A DNA stretch of 64,000 nucleotides from Methanoculleus bourgensis MS2 (GCF_000304355.2 NC_018227.2:868001-932000); one strand, 5' to 3'; shown: positions 44,466 through 53,471, counted from the first letter of the stretch. Made by a program: numbers and translations. The notes: generated from the letters alone by a model not told the origin.

Positions 44466-44909
44466 TCACCTCTTCCGGTTCTCCGGGGGACAGCAGCAAC
44501 TATGGTCGTGCTCGATCTCCCCGCAGACACTCATCATCGGGTGCCCAAGCGACGTGCATATCCGGTTTGTGAGGTCCCGTGAGATGCACTGTTCGATCTT
44601 CTTTGCCTCCCTGCAGGCCTCGGCGGGCTCAAGTCCGTAGCGGCTGAGCACCAGAGCGACGATCCGGTGGCGCCGGAACAGGAACCGAGCGTAATCGGTG
44701 CCGGGAGCCGTGAGTCTCACCCCGTGGTAGGGGGAGTGCTCGAGGTATCCCGCTTTTGCGATATCTGCAAGCGCCTTTGTCACCGTCGAGGGCGCGACCG
44801 AGAAATGGGCGGCGATATCGGTCGTCTTCACGACATCGCCCTGCAGGTAGATGTATTTGAGGTACTCGGCCTTCCTCGGGGTGAGTTCGCTCCCGGTGAT
44901 CCCCTGCAT
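44466..44909 (-). CDS. DtxR/MntR-family metal-dependent repressor
   Basis: 147 aa. A winged helix (KAEYLKYIYLQGDVVKTTDIAAHFSVAPSTVTKALADIAKAGY) is followed by a dimerisation domain (LVLSRYGLEPAEACREAKKIEQCISRDL). The C-terminus is EHDHSCCCPPENRKR, a Cys/His cluster that may sense metal. It is directly upstream of znuA on the same strand, with a 67-bp gap, so it probably represses the uptake genes and may regulate itself. Start ATG 44909. Confidence 0.88.
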   Translation of the reverse strand: MQGITGSELTPRKAEYLKYIYLQGDVVKTTDIAAHFSVAPSTVTKALADIAKAGYLEHSPYHGVRLTAPGTDYARFLFRRHRIVALVLSRYGLEPAEACREAKKIEQCISRDLTNRICTSLGHPMMSVCGEIEHDHSCCCPPENRKR

Positions 44910-45002
44910 GATACATGCGTTGGCGTTCGGGGAAGAAAAATTTTCGGTGGGGCTAAACTCTCTGCTCCAGGGGCGACGAACAGTTCCGCGCACTCCAAGT
45001 TG

Positions 45003-45068
45003 TCTCACGTGAAACCGCGAAGACCGTGCGGTTACTCCCCTTCGCGAACTTCGCGTCTTCGCGTGAGG
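45003..45068. repeat. GCGAAG hairpin fragment of the MITE family
   Basis: GTCTCACGTG...CCGCGAAG and CTTCGCG...CTTCGCGTGAG arms match the interior of the MITE-like elements near 17.1 and 19.9 kb. No terminal inverted ends are visible. It lies between the repressor gene and the end of the methylthiotransferase gene. Confidence 0.5.
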
Positions 45069-45080
45069 TGCCGATCCGCC

Positions 45081-46427
45081 TCACACCCGCAGATGAGGAT
45101 GGCTCGATGCACCCTGCACAAGTTCGCCGATGACGTAATGCCGCCGGTTCCTGGTGATCACCGCCCGTCCCGAGAACCCGAGCGGGAGATCCTCTTTGAT
45201 GACGACGTTGAGGTAACAGGGGTTGCGGCAGACGGTCGAACCGGGCGCGTTCTTCTCGGTCGCGACGATCGAAGTCTCCCGACCCATCCAGCGCTCGTTG
45301 TAGCGGTCGTAGATCCGGTTCGCCTCTGCAAGCAGCGCCCGGGACCGGTCTTTCCGTATCCGTTCGGGGAGGTCTTTTAAGGCAGCGGCGGGCGTGCCGG
45401 GCCGCCGGGAGTAGCGGGTGATATTCACCTTCACAAACGCCGCACGCCGCAGGAGGTCGAGCGTCTGCCGGAACTCCTCGTCCGTCTCCCCGGGAAACCC
45501 GGTGATGAAGTCGGACGATATCATCATATCCGGGTAGCGTTCCCGGAACGCATCGACGATTCGAATGACATCGGCCGCACGGTAACCGCGCTGCATCCGC
45601 TCAAGGACGGCGTCTGAGCCTGACTGGACAGGGAGGTGGAGGAACCGGAACATCTTCTCGCTTGCGTAGGCATCGATGAGCGGGTCAAGGATCCTGAGTA
45701 CCGGGGCCGGATGCATCATCCCCAACCGGACGGCGAAACGCCCCGGGATCTCCGTGATCGCCTGCAGGAGGTCGGGGAGCGCCTCCCCCCGGTCGAGCCC
45801 CCAGGCTGCCACGTCCTGCCCGGTCAGCTGGATCTCAAAGGCCCCTGACCGGACGAGGCGCCGGACGGCATCGAGGATCTCTTCGGGCGGCGCGCTCTTG
45901 AGCCTTCCTCGTGCGAGCCGGGTGATGCAGTAACTGCACCGGCCGACGCATCCGCTCGCCACCTGGACCACGCCGATTGCCCCCGCACCGGGGCTGCCGA
46001 CGCCGCTGGCGCGCTCATGGATCTCGTCGGGGTGGATGACGTGGGCGGTGCAGACCGAGTTGATCAACTCCCTCTGGACAAGCGGCATACACCCGGTCAC
46101 GTAGAGGTCCCGGTCGGCGAACGCAGCCAGGCGCCGGAGCATCTTCCTCTCGGTTGCCCCGATCACCGTGCAGGTGTTGATGATCACGGCGTCCGCCTCA
46201 TCAGGCCCGGTCAGCCTGCAGCCGAGACCTTCCAGTATCGCCTCCAGCCTCCGGGCGTCGGCATGGTTGTAGGTGCAGCCGTAACTCTCGATGTAGACCT
46301 TCTTCCCTCGCAGATCTTCTATGGTGATATCAGATGTCCCCCCTGCGGCCGGGCCGCCGGCGGTGCACAACCCCCTCTCGACCGGAGGGGGTTCCCCCGG
46401 CTTTGGGCTGTTTTTCTGTCCGGGCAC
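45081..46427 (-). CDS. tRNA threonylcarbamoyladenosine methylthiotransferase (archaeal MtaB/CDKAL1 type)
   Basis: 448 aa radical SAM enzyme that adds a methylthio group to t6A37. The N-terminal UPF0004 domain has three cysteines in SYGCTYNHA, NTCTV and TGCMP. The radical SAM cluster is CVGRCSYC. A C-terminal TRAM-like domain follows (SGRAVITRNRRHY). The start GTG 46427 (GTG CCC GGA) seems leaderless: only 37 bp separate it from the divergent nadX ATG and no ribosome site is visible. Alternative starts within are possible. Confidence 0.92.
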   Translation of the reverse strand: MPGQKNSPKPGEPPPVERGLCTAGGPAAGGTSDITIEDLRGKKVYIESYGCTYNHADARRLEAILEGLGCRLTGPDEADAVIINTCTVIGATERKMLRRLAAFADRDLYVTGCMPLVQRELINSVCTAHVIHPDEIHERASGVGSPGAGAIGVVQVASGCVGRCSYCITRLARGRLKSAPPEEILDAVRRLVRSGAFEIQLTGQDVAAWGLDRGEALPDLLQAITEIPGRFAVRLGMMHPAPVLRILDPLIDAYASEKMFRFLHLPVQSGSDAVLERMQRGYRAADVIRIVDAFRERYPDMMISSDFITGFPGETDEEFRQTLDLLRRAAFVKVNITRYSRRPGTPAAALKDLPERIRKDRSRALLAEANRIYDRYNERWMGRETSIVATEKNAPGSTVCRNPCYLNVVIKEDLPLGFSGRAVITRNRRHYVIGELVQGASSHPHLRV

Positions 46428-46464
46428 AATACTTAACCGCTGATATTACAATTTCTTTACTAGA

Positions 46465-47223
46465 ATGATAAAAATAGGGTTGCTGGGGTGCGGTAACGTC
46501 GGGCGCATCATCGCCGCGCACGCCGAGAGCATCCAGATTGTTGCGGTCTTTGATATCATCCCAGGGCGGGCTGAAGAACTGGCGGCGCTCTGCCATGCCC
46601 GGGCATATACAGACTTTGATGCCTTCATGCAGGAGGACTTCTCGATCGTCGTGGAAGCCGCCTCGGTCGACGCAGTCAGGCGCTACGCGGAGGCGGTTCT
46701 CCGGTCGGGCAGGGATATTGTCGTCCTCTCCGTGGGGGCACTTGCTGATGTGGAGTTCCGCGAGCGCCTCATCGAGGTCGCAGGGGAGGTGGGAAAGAAG
46801 ATCCGTATCCCGAGCGGCGCCATCATCGGGCTCGATAACCTCAAGATCGGCCAGATATCGCCGCCGGAGAAACTCCTGCTGCGGACGACCAAGCCCCCCG
46901 CGTCGCTTGGGATGGCTGCCGGGACCAGAACAGAGATATTTAAGGGGCTTGCGCACGATTGTATAAAGCTATACCCAAAAAACATCAACGTCGCGGTAGC
47001 GTTGGGACTGGCGGCCGGCCGGGACGCCGACGTGGAGCTCTGGGTCGACCCCGGAATAGAGAGGAACATTCACGAGATATTTGCCGAGGGTGACTTTGGG
47101 GACATCTACGTCCGGGTCAGAAACGTCCCGAGCCCTGATAACCCTGCAACGAGTTATATGGCGGCCCTCTCCATCCTGACGCTCTTAAAGAACCTCGAGA
47201 ATCCTCTGGTGGTGGGGACATAG
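46465..47223 (+). CDS. nadX: L-aspartate dehydrogenase
   Basis: 252 aa NAD(P)-dependent enzyme that makes iminoaspartate from aspartate, replacing L-aspartate oxidase in NAD synthesis. The N-terminal loop is IGLLGCGNVGR, and the C-terminal domain has IPSGAIIGLDNLKIGQ and NINVAVALGLAAGRDADVELW, a signature of this family. The ATG at 46465 follows an AT-rich stretch with TACTTAA about 30 bp before it. It heads the nadX-nadA-nadC operon. Confidence 0.95.
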   Translation: MIKIGLLGCGNVGRIIAAHAESIQIVAVFDIIPGRAEELAALCHARAYTDFDAFMQEDFSIVVEAASVDAVRRYAEAVLRSGRDIVVLSVGALADVEFRERLIEVAGEVGKKIRIPSGAIIGLDNLKIGQISPPEKLLLRTTKPPASLGMAAGTRTEIFKGLAHDCIKLYPKNINVAVALGLAAGRDADVELWVDPGIERNIHEIFAEGDFGDIYVRVRNVPSPDNPATSYMAALSILTLLKNLENPLVVGT

Positions 47224-47225
47224 CA

Positions 47226-48119
47226 ATGGAAATGGAGATTCGTGCGCTCAAAACCAGAAAGAACGCAATTGTCATGGCGCATAACTACCAGCCCCTGGAG
47301 ATCCAGGCGCTCGCCGATGTGGTGGGCGACAGCCTCGAGCTTGCGGTGAGGGCGAAGGAGGCCAAGGCCGACCTAATCGTCGTCTGCGGGGTCCGGTTTA
47401 TGGCCGAGACGGCAAAGATCCTCAATCCGGAGCGGAAGGTGGTCATACCGGTGCCGGACGCGGGGTGTCCCCTCGCCGACTTCCTGACGCCGGAGATGAT
47501 CCGGGAGGCAAAAGAGCGTCACCCGGATGCGGCCGTGGTGGTCTACGTCAACAGCACAGCTGAGAGCAAGGCGCTCGCCGATGTCACCTGCACATCTGCA
47601 AACGCGGTCAAGGTTGTCGCATCGCTCAAAAACGATACAATCCTCTTTGGACCTGACTCAAACCTTGCGGCATACGTCCAGCGGGAGCTCCCGGAGAAGA
47701 CGATCATCCCGCTGCCGCCTGGCGGCCACTGCTACGTCCATACCGGGTTCACCCTTGCCGACGTCGAAGCGGCCCGGAGGAAGGGCGGTATGGTCGTCTG
47801 TCACCCCGAGTGCCGGCCTGAGATCCAGGAGCAGGCTGACCTGGTCGCGTCTACGGGGGGTATGGTCCGGGGTGCCGCCGGCGGGAGCGAGCCCTGGTCG
47901 GTCTTCACCGAGCGGGAGATGGTCTCCCGTCTCCGGGTGCTCTACCCGGGCAGGGTCTTTTACGAGAAGCCGGAGGCGGTCTGTGCGGATATGAAGAAGA
48001 TATCCCTCGCCGACCTCCAGCAAGCGCTCGAGCGCGAGGAGCATGAGGTCGTCCTCTCCCCCGAGGTCATGGACCGTGCGCGTCGGGCGATTGAGCGGAT
48101 GATCGCCGTCGGGGCGTGA
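47226..48119 (+). CDS. nadA: Quinolinate synthase
   Basis: 297 aa 4Fe-4S enzyme that condenses iminoaspartate with dihydroxyacetone phosphate to make quinolinate. Features are IVMAHNYQPLEIQALADVVGDS near the N-terminus, VVCGVRFMAETAKIL, VTCTSANAV and VCHPECRPEIQEQAD, whose Cys residues bind the cluster. The ATG at 47226 is 2 bp after the nadX stop. The end overlaps the first possible nadC codon. Confidence 0.95.
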   Translation: MEMEIRALKTRKNAIVMAHNYQPLEIQALADVVGDSLELAVRAKEAKADLIVVCGVRFMAETAKILNPERKVVIPVPDAGCPLADFLTPEMIREAKERHPDAAVVVYVNSTAESKALADVTCTSANAVKVVASLKNDTILFGPDSNLAAYVQRELPEKTIIPLPPGGHCYVHTGFTLADVEAARRKGGMVVCHPECRPEIQEQADLVASTGGMVRGAAGGSEPWSVFTEREMVSRLRVLYPGRVFYEKPEAVCADMKKISLADLQQALEREEHEVVLSPEVMDRARRAIERMIAVGA

Positions 48120-48127
48120 GGGTGGCA

Positions 48128-48982
48128 ATGATCCCGCTTGAGAACCTGCTCCGGTTCATCAGGGAGGATGCACCGTGGGGCGACGTCACCACCGATACGG
48201 TTGTCCCTGACGTCGCCTGCCGGGCGGTGGTCCGGGCGAAGGATCGTGGGACCATCGCCGGCCTTGCCGAGGCACGGGCGCTCTTTGAGCACTTTGGGGT
48301 CACGGTCCGCGAGCGTTCCGCCGATGGCAGGGCGGTCGCCCCCGGGGAGATCCTCCTCGAACTCGACGGTCCTGCGAGGGCGGTCCTCCTCGTGGAGCGG
48401 ACGGCGCTCAACATCATCGGGAGGATGAGCGGGATTGCGACCCGGACCAGGGAGGCGGTCGATATGGTGCGGCAGGTCTCCCCGGCAGTGCGGGTCGCCG
48501 CGACCCGGAAGACGGCCCCGGGGCTCCGGGCGCTGGATAAGAAGGCGGTGGTGCTCGGTGGGGGCGACCCGCACCGCTCCTCTCTCTCAGATATGGTCCT
48601 GATCAAGGACAACCATCTTGCGCTGGTGCCGCTCCCGGAGGCGATAGGGCGGGCGAAGAAGCAGAGCCTCTACCGGACGGTCGAGGTGGAGGTCGAGACG
48701 ACGGATGATGCAATCACGGCCGCCAGCGCCGGGGCTGATATCATCCTGCTCGACAACATGACGCCGGACGCGGTCTGGGAGACGGTCGGAGCGCTTGCCG
48801 GGCGGGGCCTCCGGGAGCGGGTGATCCTTGAGGTCTCAGGGGGGGTTGCCGGCGGCGACCTTGCCGGGTACGCCGCGACCGGGATCGACGTCATCAGCAT
48901 GGGCGCGCTCACCCATACGGTCAGGAACTTCGACGTGAGCCTGGATATCCTGAAGGGTGTGGGCACGGTCAGGGTTCCGTAG
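48128..48982 (+). CDS. nadC: Nicotinate-nucleotide pyrophosphorylase (quinolinate phosphoribosyltransferase)
   Basis: 284 aa enzyme that turns quinolinate and PRPP into nicotinate mononucleotide. Signature segments are EDAPWGDVTTD, NIIGRMSGIAT, ATRKTAPGLRALDKKAV, MVLIKDNHL and EVEVETTDDA, then LEVSGGVAGGDLAGYAATG. ATG 48128 is preferred because GAGGGTGG lies just before it; GTG 48116, overlapping the nadA stop, would add four codons. It completes the de novo NAD operon. A T-tract follows. Confidence 0.93.
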   Translation: MIPLENLLRFIREDAPWGDVTTDTVVPDVACRAVVRAKDRGTIAGLAEARALFEHFGVTVRERSADGRAVAPGEILLELDGPARAVLLVERTALNIIGRMSGIATRTREAVDMVRQVSPAVRVAATRKTAPGLRALDKKAVVLGGGDPHRSSLSDMVLIKDNHLALVPLPEAIGRAKKQSLYRTVEVEVETTDDAITAASAGADIILLDNMTPDAVWETVGALAGRGLRERVILEVSGGVAGGDLAGYAATGIDVISMGALTHTVRNFDVSLDILKGVGTVRVP

Positions 48983-48989
48983 CCGGTGT

Positions 48990-49031
48990 TGGGAGGGGGG
49001 CTCCCCTCTCTCAAAATCCAGACTCTTTTTT
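48990..49031 (+). terminator. Terminator of the nad operon
   Basis: GGGAG and CTCCC at 48991-49005 can form a short stem, and six consecutive T residues follow at 49026-49031. The spacing after the nadC stop is about 10-50 bp. Confidence 0.5.
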
Positions 49032-49082
49032 CTGCAGTGTTGGGGAGTTCCAGAACAGACCCCCTGTAGGGCTCGCGTCTCC

Positions 49083-49845
49083 GGGTAAGGCCCCCTCTCT
49101 CCCGGGGAGGTTCTTCCGGGCCTGTTCCCGTACAGTGGACCGTGGCGGGGGAGAATCCCCCTTCCCGCACCAGTAGACCCTTCTTGCAAGCCCTCCACCC
49201 CTCCCGGTCTCCGGCCTCCTCCCCCGCCCCCCAGGGGGCGGGGGCAGTGCGAGGGGATATCCGGTGGGAAGCCGTGTCCGGGAGCGACTCTAAAGACGGT
49301 TTCCCGGAGGGGGCGGTGGAGGGATGGTCTGAACCCGGTTTTTCCCTGAGCCTGCCCCGTACAGTGGACCGTGGTGGCCATCACATCTGGGAGAGGGGCT
49401 GACGGGGAGGGGGCCCGCCCCAATTGGCGCTAACGTTCGGTATGGAGACTCGTGAGGATACCGTCCAATTCCGGAGACGAACGTCGTTTTCGGGCACTAT
49501 TGGCCGGTCTGCGATCAATAGTCCATCTCCCCGGAAAACGGTCTTGATCCTTGTCAGGGGGCAATCGGTGAGAGCCCGACTGGTTCGCACCGAGGCGATT
49601 CTCACCACGGTCCACTGCCCGGGTGAGGCGGGGATACTCCGCGTTCATCAGAACCGACATGGGGGTTCAACAGAGCTTGAGCCTCGCCGATAGCCAACCC
49701 AGAACGCAGTGCACCTATGTGGTAAGTTTGCGCCAATGGGGCCCGCTCCCCCAGTCTCTTGCAAGGCGGTACCGCGAGCTCCCACCCCGCTCCCCGGGAG
49801 CGGGGCAGTGTAAGAGGATACGCGGTGGAAATTGGTTCGTGGGCG
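49083..49845. repeat. Composite repeats with facing cores, modules B, D and C
   Basis: A core variant lies at 49133-49148, module B near 49195-49260, then a core at 49362-49377. D is at 49430-49593 in plus orientation. An inverted core at 49603-49618 begins module C in minus orientation (to about 49735), and a second B-type hairpin follows near 49785-49815. The two cores at 49362 and 49603 therefore face each other across D. The remainder of the gap, to 50038, has nothing I recognise. Confidence 0.75.
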
Positions 49846-50038
49846 TATGCGACCGATCAACCAGACCCTGAGAAGAGGACGCCAGGCCCGGGAGTGCGAA
49901 CGTTCGAGCCCTGGCTCTGATGTTGACAGTATTCATGAAAAAATGTATCCGGGATGTATCCGGCCTCCTTTGCACTCCTGACCGGTACCTCTCCCCGTGC
50001 TCATGTGCGTCCCGGCAGATCCGGGATGACGTCAGGTA

Positions 50039-50467
50039 TCACGATGCAGGGGATGCGTTCTCTTCCATCGTGAGCTCGTCTAAGAACGGCATCAGTCCTT
50101 TGATGTAGGCTACGGATTTTCTCTCTCCTATCCCGATCTCCCCGTAGGCGACGACCTCGATGACCAGCGGGAGCTCGTCCAGGCGCCGGGTGAAGAGGGG
50201 GTCCGACTCGGTGGCGAACCTGAGGAACGCATCGAGCCTGACGAACGGGCGCTCCAGGTCGGGGACATCGCCGTACTCCTGCAGATCTTCCTTGAGCGTG
50301 GAAGATTTGGCCAGGTCTTCCTCAAAGTAGAGGTAGATGTGGAAGTTGTGCCGCTTTCCCATCCTGTCAAGTTCCCTGATATCGATCTTCGCTCCGGGGA
50401 CGATGCCGAGGCGTTCCAGGTCCGGCGGGAACGCTGTCCCCTCCGGTGTACCGGTCGGGCTCACCAT
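50039..50467 (-). CDS. Conserved hypothetical protein
   Basis: 142 aa, acidic and soluble. Conserved-looking segments are AKIDIRELDRMGKRHNFHIYL, KSSTLKEDLQEYGDVPDLERP and LVIEVVAYGEIGIGERKSVAYIKGLMPFLDEL. I do not recognise a family; the pattern resembles a small alpha/beta regulatory domain. ATG 50467 starts it. It is divergent from the HEAT-repeat gene at 50591, so their promoters share about 120 bp. Confidence 0.7.
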   Translation of the reverse strand: MVSPTGTPEGTAFPPDLERLGIVPGAKIDIRELDRMGKRHNFHIYLYFEEDLAKSSTLKEDLQEYGDVPDLERPFVRLDAFLRFATESDPLFTRRLDELPLVIEVVAYGEIGIGERKSVAYIKGLMPFLDELTMEENASPAS

Positions 50468-50590
50468 AGTATGATTGTGGCCGGGAAAGTAGAAAAATGC
50501 ACCTCCCGGGGGCAATCTCTCCTGCCGGGGAACCCGGGGCAGGGGCAAAACCTTATACCCCGGCGGCCCAAGATGGGCGTGAGGTGGCCT

Positions 50591-51133
50591 ATGGCAGGGA
50601 AGGATTCGCCGGTACCGGGACGAGGGGCCGCAGATCTCGGTTGGGAGAAGAAGCTCCACAGGCACCTGGCGATGCTGGAGTCCGGGAATCTCAACGAGCG
50701 GTGGCGGGCCGCTGAGGCGCTCGGGGAGATGGGCGACCGTCGTGCGCTGCAGCCGCTGATCCGGGCGCTGGATGATGAATACGTTGATGTGCGGTGGAAA
50801 GCGGCGAAAGCACTCGGAATCATCGATGAACGCGAACCTGTGCTCCCGCTGATACGGATCCTGGATGATGAGAGTTCCTGGGTCAGGATGGGAGCGGCGT
50901 GGGCGCTCGGGAAGATCGGCGATCCCAGGGCCGTCGAGCCGCTGATCATGCTGTTTGACGACCCAAAACCCCGTGTCAGGAGGATGGCGGCATGGGCGCT
51001 CGGGCGGATAGGCAACCCGCGGGCCAGGGAGCCGCTGGTGCGCCTCCTTGGGGATACCAACCGCGACGTCAGGCTTGCAGCCCGGCAGGCGCTCGACGAT
51101 ATCGGGACCGAGCGCGAGATCCCGAGCGTGTGA
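50591..51133 (+). CDS. HEAT-repeat protein (PBS lyase-type repeats)
   Basis: 180 aa made of about five repeats of 31 residues, each with an RxxAAxALGxxGDxRAxxPLIRxLDD pattern (for example RWKAAKALGIIDE and VRRMAAWALGRIGN), typical of PBS-lyase HEAT-like solenoids that bind proteins. The N-terminal 30 residues are polar. ATG 50591 has GAGGTGG 5 nt before it; ATG 50573 is also in frame. A CTTATACC box lies about 40 bp upstream of the preferred start. The partner is unknown. Confidence 0.85.
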   Translation: MAGKDSPVPGRGAADLGWEKKLHRHLAMLESGNLNERWRAAEALGEMGDRRALQPLIRALDDEYVDVRWKAAKALGIIDEREPVLPLIRILDDESSWVRMGAAWALGKIGDPRAVEPLIMLFDDPKPRVRRMAAWALGRIGNPRAREPLVRLLGDTNRDVRLAARQALDDIGTEREIPSV

Positions 51134-51324
51134 CGGGTTGCCTCTCATGCCGGGAATGATCGAGGGCGCCTGACGAGCCCATCCATCCCGGGGTTGCTCC
51201 GGCTTCGTGAAGGGAGGTCGTCGCACAGACTCCGCGTCATTCCATGAAGACCTCCCACCCTCCGGGCGCGGGGTGGGGGTTTCGCGAGTCCTGCCGTGTG
51301 TGGGGAGGGGGCTCGCCCCCATAT

Positions 51325-51588
51325 ACGCTAACTTTAGCTATAAGGATTCGGGCGGATAATGCTCTATTCGGTGAAATAGGGCCGATTTGACGAGATATCG
51401 GCCACACGATTCCGGTGGTGTGCGGCAATGGTCCTCCTCCGCTGAAAACGATAGGGATCATGGAAATCTCATGGGAAACGGATTGCCTTGGAGCAGAGAT
51501 GAGAACTCGCCGATTGCCTGGTACTTGCCGGTATCACCGAGAATGCATTCCACCCAGCTGGTAAGTTAACGCCTATGGGGCTCGCCCC
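51325..51588 (+). repeat. 264-bp unit E (second copy)
   Basis: Aligns without gaps to 19375-19638; about 15 of 264 positions differ, and only about three of those fall in the last 160 bp. It is preceded by a GAGGGGGCTCGCCCCC hairpin, as at the first copy's core. No gene lies within it. Confidence 0.8.
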
Positions 51589-51599
51589 CTCCCCTACCC

Positions 51600-51773
51600 C
51601 CACCCCCCAGGGTGATATCCACGACGGTCCACTGCCCGGGGCAAGCCTGGGGAATAGGTCGCTTTCGCTTTCATGCGTACAGCCGCTCGCTCTGCCCCAT
51701 GAACGCTCCACATCCCTTCGCGATCTTCTGCCTGATCCACGCCAGAACCCGCAAAATAAGATGCAATGCTCTA
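51600..51773 (-). repeat. Inverted core, G unit and MITE end
   Basis: The core is reversed at 51619-51634 (one base different). The G unit follows reversed at 51664-51707, then a MITE end, GCAAAATAAGATGCAATGCT, reversed at 51749-51773. The latter directly abuts the left end of the next element, making a head-to-head palindrome. Confidence 0.6.
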
Positions 51774-51944
51774 CTACTGGACCGTTTCACCTTATGTTGC
51801 GGGTCCTGATGCGGGGCGAGCGATCGCCACCTCGCGCGAAGAACGCGAAGGGGACTCTGCCGCCCAGCAACCGAACTTCGCGGCTTCGCGCCCTTCGCGT
51901 GAGATGGTATTGCATGGACAATATTAGATGAAATGATACACTAC
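51774..51944. mobile_element. MITE-like element with GCGAAG hairpin
   Basis: 171 bp. The left end CTACTGGACCGTTTCACC and the right end (GTAGTGTATCATTTCATC when reversed) match at about 18 of 26 positions. The interior has CTCGCGCGAAG, ACGCGAAGGGG and CTTCGCGGCTTCGCG pairs. It resembles the elements at 19793 and 38332. The remainder of the gap to 52088 is featureless. Confidence 0.65.
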
Positions 51945-52088
51945 GGGTGAGGTGGGGAACAGTCGGGATCCGGCATCCGGCACCGGGCACCGGCGCCATC
52001 CCCGGGATCAGGGCGGCCCTGTCTCCTCTGCCCCATGTTGGCTCATTATCAAGGGACAACTTTGCTTATCGCCTGTTCATTACGGTTA

Positions 52089-52099
52089 TTTTATATATT
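52089..52099 (+). promoter_or_regulatory. TATA box of the deaminase gene
   Basis: TTTTATATATT is centred about 27 bp before the ATG at 52121, with no ribosome-binding site between. The message is probably leaderless. Confidence 0.7.
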
Positions 52100-52120
52100 G
52101 AGTGTTCCGGATGATCTCTC

Positions 52121-52555
52121 ATGGACTTATTCATGAAGTGCGCCATCGAAGAAGCGGAAGCGGGCCTGCGGGAGGGCGGGATACCCATCGGTTCGGTGCT
52201 GGTGCGCGGTGGCCGGATCATCGGGCGGGGACGGAACCGCCGCGTCCAGGATAACGACCCCGTGCTCCACGCCGAGATCGACTGCCTGAGGAACGCAGGA
52301 AGGATCCAGAGCTACGCCGGGTGCACACTCTACTCCACGTTGATGCCCTGCTACCTCTGTGCGGGTGCGGTCGTCCAGTTCGGGATCGGGAAGGTCGTGG
52401 CTGGCGAATCGGAAAACTTTCCCGGGGCGCGGGAGTTCCTCGAATCCCACGGGGTCGAGGTGCTCGACCTGGACCTCGACGTCTGCAAAACAATGATGCA
52501 TGCGTTCATCGAGGCGCACCCCGACCTCTGGTACGAGGATATCGGGGTGCTGTGA
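52121..52555 (+). CDS. Cytosine deaminase-like zinc nucleobase deaminase
   Basis: 144 aa cytidine-deaminase fold. Zinc ligands are in LHAE (His, with the catalytic Glu) and MPCYLC (two Cys). The resemblance to yeast cytosine deaminase is close: GGIPIGSVLVRGGRIIGRG, VVAGESENFPGA and the C-terminal DLWYEDIG match its order. It may convert cytosine to uracil (salvage), though other nucleobase or tRNA substrates are possible. The ATG follows the TATA box closely. It is the only gene between two repeat-filled gaps. Confidence 0.85.
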   Translation: MDLFMKCAIEEAEAGLREGGIPIGSVLVRGGRIIGRGRNRRVQDNDPVLHAEIDCLRNAGRIQSYAGCTLYSTLMPCYLCAGAVVQFGIGKVVAGESENFPGAREFLESHGVEVLDLDLDVCKTMMHAFIEAHPDLWYEDIGVL

Positions 52556-52754
52556 GCGCCAGTATCGCCCCGGAGCCGGGGTTTGCCGGGATGGGCATGA
52601 GTCCGGGGGTGGGACTCAAAGGCTTTACTGGATGGAGGAAAACCCCATCCTCACAAAAGAGAACCGGGCCGGGAACCGCCAATTTCCCGAAGAGGTGAGG
52701 ACCAGTGTGTTGGGTGCAGGGATGATCTGAAACCCTGTTTCCCTGGGTTTGTCC

Positions 52755-52925
52755 CCATGCAGTGGACCGTGGTGGCTATTGCAATTGGGGGAGGGGGGCG
52801 GGCTCCCTTCCCGGTGCAAGGTGGGACTCAGAACCCCCACCCCGTCCGCGCTTCGCGCTCCTCCCCCGCCCCCAAGGGAGGGGCAGTGCGTGGAGATACC
52901 CGGTGGAAACCGGTCGATGGAGTTA
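52755..52925 (+). repeat. Core, G-run and module B repeat
   Basis: The core lies at 52760-52775, then a short G-run track and C-rich segment. A weaker module B with CCCGCCC/GGGAGGGG arms lies near 52855-52885. The gap converges on the UspA gene. Confidence 0.65.
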
Positions 52926-53016
52926 TGCGATCGGGTCAGAGCCGGCAATCCTCCATGGATTCCCCTGCGGTTCATGTGCGATTAAACAGAACCCCGGAAC
53001 CAGAAAAATAGTGGGT

Positions 53017-53466
53017 TTACCGGACGACCAGCAGCGGTGGTCTGACCGCGCCGCCGATCTCTTCGAGCAGGGAGCTTAGCCGGGCCTTCCCGCTCTTGCC
53101 GAAAGCGCCCATGACAACCAGTCCGTATTCCCCCGAGTTCGCCTCCCGGAGCACCTCATCCCTGATGTGACCTTCCACGATCTTTGATGAGCACCTGACC
53201 TTCTCCCCCCGGTAGCGGGAGAGAATACCGTCAATCTCGTCCTGGATGCTCTTGTGCATATCCTTCCAGATCCGGTCTTCATAGTCCTTCAGCAGGCCGC
53301 AGACGCCGCTCTGGGTACAGAAGTTGAACGCCATCGCCTTGGCTTCCGCGATATCCAGCACCGAGAAGAGGACCACCTCGGCATTCTTCCGCTTTGCAAG
53401 TTCAATCGCATGCAGAGCCGCCTTCTGGCTCCATTTCGAACTATCGATGAGCACGAGTATCTTCAT
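53017..53466 (-). CDS. Universal stress protein (UspA family)
   Basis: 149 aa alpha/beta fold protein. It has the N-terminal strand MKILVLIDSSKWSQKAALHAIELAKRK with conserved Asp, and a C-terminal loop YGLVVMGAFGKSGKARLSSLLEEIGGAV related to the ATP-binding GxGxxG-9x-G(S/T) motif. ATG 53466 is preferred; GTG 53475 overlaps the stop of the preceding permease. It is the last gene of the three-gene minus-strand cluster usp-permease-usp. Confidence 0.85.
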   Translation of the reverse strand: MKILVLIDSSKWSQKAALHAIELAKRKNAEVVLFSVLDIAEAKAMAFNFCTQSGVCGLLKDYEDRIWKDMHKSIQDEIDGILSRYRGEKVRCSSKIVEGHIRDEVLREANSGEYGLVVMGAFGKSGKARLSSLLEEIGGAVRPPLLVVR

Positions 53467-53471
53467 ATCTT

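Noticed and set aside
45081-46427. General tRNA ms2i6A enzyme (MiaB)
   Set aside because: Archaea lack the i6A substrate, so the archaeal t6A (MtaB/CDKAL1) form is the better fit for this family member.
49872-49915. tRNA-like fold around GTTCGAGCC
   Set aside because: Only a short GCCAGG/CCTGGC stem and a T-loop-like stretch occur; no D arm, anticodon arm or acceptor stem can be drawn.
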